This document shows, in pieces, positions 63,419-64,000 of a stretch of DNA of 64,000 bases. Origin of the DNA: Chloroflexota bacterium. GTDB lineage: Bacteria; Chloroflexota; Anaerolineae; Anaerolineales; Villigracilaceae. Each line of letters starts with the position of its first letter. Position 1 is the first letter of the stretch. The stretch is from assembly GCA_016234495.1 (NCBI GenBank), contig JACRBI010000007.1, forward strand, positions 1-64,000. Direction: 5' to 3'. A program made the translations under genes and the position numbers. A model generated the notes under the pieces. That model made no database searches and was not told the origin of the DNA. It worked only from the letters and a program-made list of their open reading frames with translations.

Positions 63419-64000
63419 ATGAATCATTCAATTGCAATTATCGGCGGTGGACCTGCGGGGTTGATGGCGGCGGAGGTGTTGAGCCTGCGCGGCGTGAGGG
63501 TGGGCGTGTACGATTCCATGCCTTCACTTGGGCGGAAGTTTTTACTGGCGGGCAAGAGCGGGTTGAACTTGACTCACTCTGAGCCATTTGAGAAGTTTAT
63601 CTCGCGATATGGGAATCGAAAAGCAGAAGTTGAAACGTGGCTGAAAGATTTCACACCTGACAACCTGCGCGAGTGGGCGCGCGGACTTGGCGTGGAAACC
63701 TTTGTTGGGACGTCCGGGCGGGTGTTTCCAATGGAGATGAAAGCCAGTCCGCTGTTGAGGGAGTGGTTGAAGAGATTGGCTGAGTCAGGAGTCAATTTTC
63801 AGTTGCGGCATAAATGGAACGGATCTATCGCTACCGAGGGCGGGAGATTGAGCATGGAACTTGAAACGCCGGAAGGAATCAAAACCATCAACGCGGATGC
63901 TGTGGTTTTGGCGCTCGGCGGCGGCAGTTGGGCAAGACTCGGCTCGGACGGCGCATGGGTCTATTGGCTGAATCAGGCCGGGGTTAAGGTCGAGCCGTTG
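63419..64000 (+). CDS. HI0933-family (TIGR03862-like) flavoprotein, truncated by the window end
   Basis: The frame opens at the ATG at 63419 and runs off the end after 194 codons without a stop. It starts SIAIIGGGPAGLMAAEVLSLRG, the dinucleotide-binding loop of FAD enzymes. LGRKFLLAGKSGLNLTHSEP is the signature of the HI0933/YhiN family, and VVLALGGGSWARLGSDG a second FAD motif. Family members bind FAD; their reactions are mostly unknown. Only about half of the protein is seen. Confidence 0.85.
   Translation, partial: MNHSIAIIGGGPAGLMAAEVLSLRGVRVGVYDSMPSLGRKFLLAGKSGLNLTHSEPFEKFISRYGNRKAEVETWLKDFTPDNLREWARGLGVETFVGTSGRVFPMEMKASPLLREWLKRLAESGVNFQLRHKWNGSIATEGGRLSMELETPEGIKTINADAVVLALGGGSWARLGSDGAWVYWLNQAGVKVEPL

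Overview
The window looks like chromosomal DNA of an uncultured Anaerolineae-type bacterium (Chloroflexota). This is inferred from gene content: many lipoproteins with Thr/Pro-rich linkers, a DUF4173 membrane protein, a tungstate TupABC system, a serine hydroxymethyltransferase-GcvT fusion, LutA plus a LutB-LutC fusion, and very large secreted multi-repeat proteins ending in PKD and PxKF modules. No rRNA or species marker other than recA is present. One tRNA, tRNA-Glu(CUC), was found. There is no CRISPR array, insertion sequence or prophage.

Layout. 0.1-5.6 kb (minus): a small membrane protein, an NBR1-Ig lipoprotein, recA with an SOS-like box inside its promoter, an M23 peptidase lipoprotein, a WD40-like propeller lipoprotein and an unassigned conserved protein. 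5.9-7.3 kb (plus): STAS-like protein, pentapeptide-repeat protein, alpha/beta hydrolase. 7.4-11.1 kb: divergent serC / serA-DUF1015 with an attenuator-like hairpin in the serA leader. 11.1-13.8 kb: RluA-type pseudouridine synthase, a ferritin-like/VIT1 iron transporter and a duplicated-domain lipoprotein. 13.9-26.7 kb: two giant secreted proteins (1729 and 2452 aa) sharing a ~170-residue repeat, each preceded by the same covarying RNA element. 27.1-30.2 kb: the SHMT-GcvT fusion. 30.3-33.3 kb: an AT-rich island with a PIN-GNAT-EVE-like protein plus ASCH protein, followed by DUF433/DUF5615 and XRE toxin-antitoxin-type genes. 33.4-37.6 kb: an unassigned protein, a DnaQ-WYL fusion, a zinc-ribbon protein, a FrnE/DsbA-like gene with an in-frame UGA at the first active-site cysteine, and DUF4173. 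37.8-43.8 kb: a possible small RNA or leader-peptide gene, rhodanese, glycogen phosphorylase, lactate-utilization genes and tRNA-Glu. 43.9-50.4 kb: EamA transporter, polysaccharide deacetylase with a frameshifted lipoprotein signal, coaX, a homocysteine methyltransferase-MTHFR fusion and small DinB/YdeI-type genes. 50.5-53.6 kb: a sugar ABC importer. 53.7-58.1 kb: a tungstate regulator, two TupA proteins, TupB and TupC. 58.3-64 kb: a small Cys-rich protein, a PQQ-type sugar dehydrogenase, YkvA, NYN nuclease, histone-deacetylase-like protein, zinc-ribbon protein and a truncated flavoprotein.

How the genes work together. Serine synthesis (serC, serA) feeds the SHMT-GcvT fusion and the homocysteine methyltransferase-MTHFR fusion, so serine-glycine-one-carbon-methionine metabolism is well represented. 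The tungstate cluster has its own winged-helix/ligand-domain regulator and two matching palindromic operators. Dispersed palindromic repeats are abundant between genes and in several places appear to have inserted in frame inside genes (coaX, lutB, the propeller lipoprotein).

Most noteworthy: the candidate UGA-encoded selenocysteine in a U-P-W-C motif with a SECIS-like hairpin and an occluded start site; the twin structured leaders of the giant proteins; the fusion of two ABC-type binding-protein modules to an adhesin-like repeat array; and the PIN-GNAT/ASCH pair.
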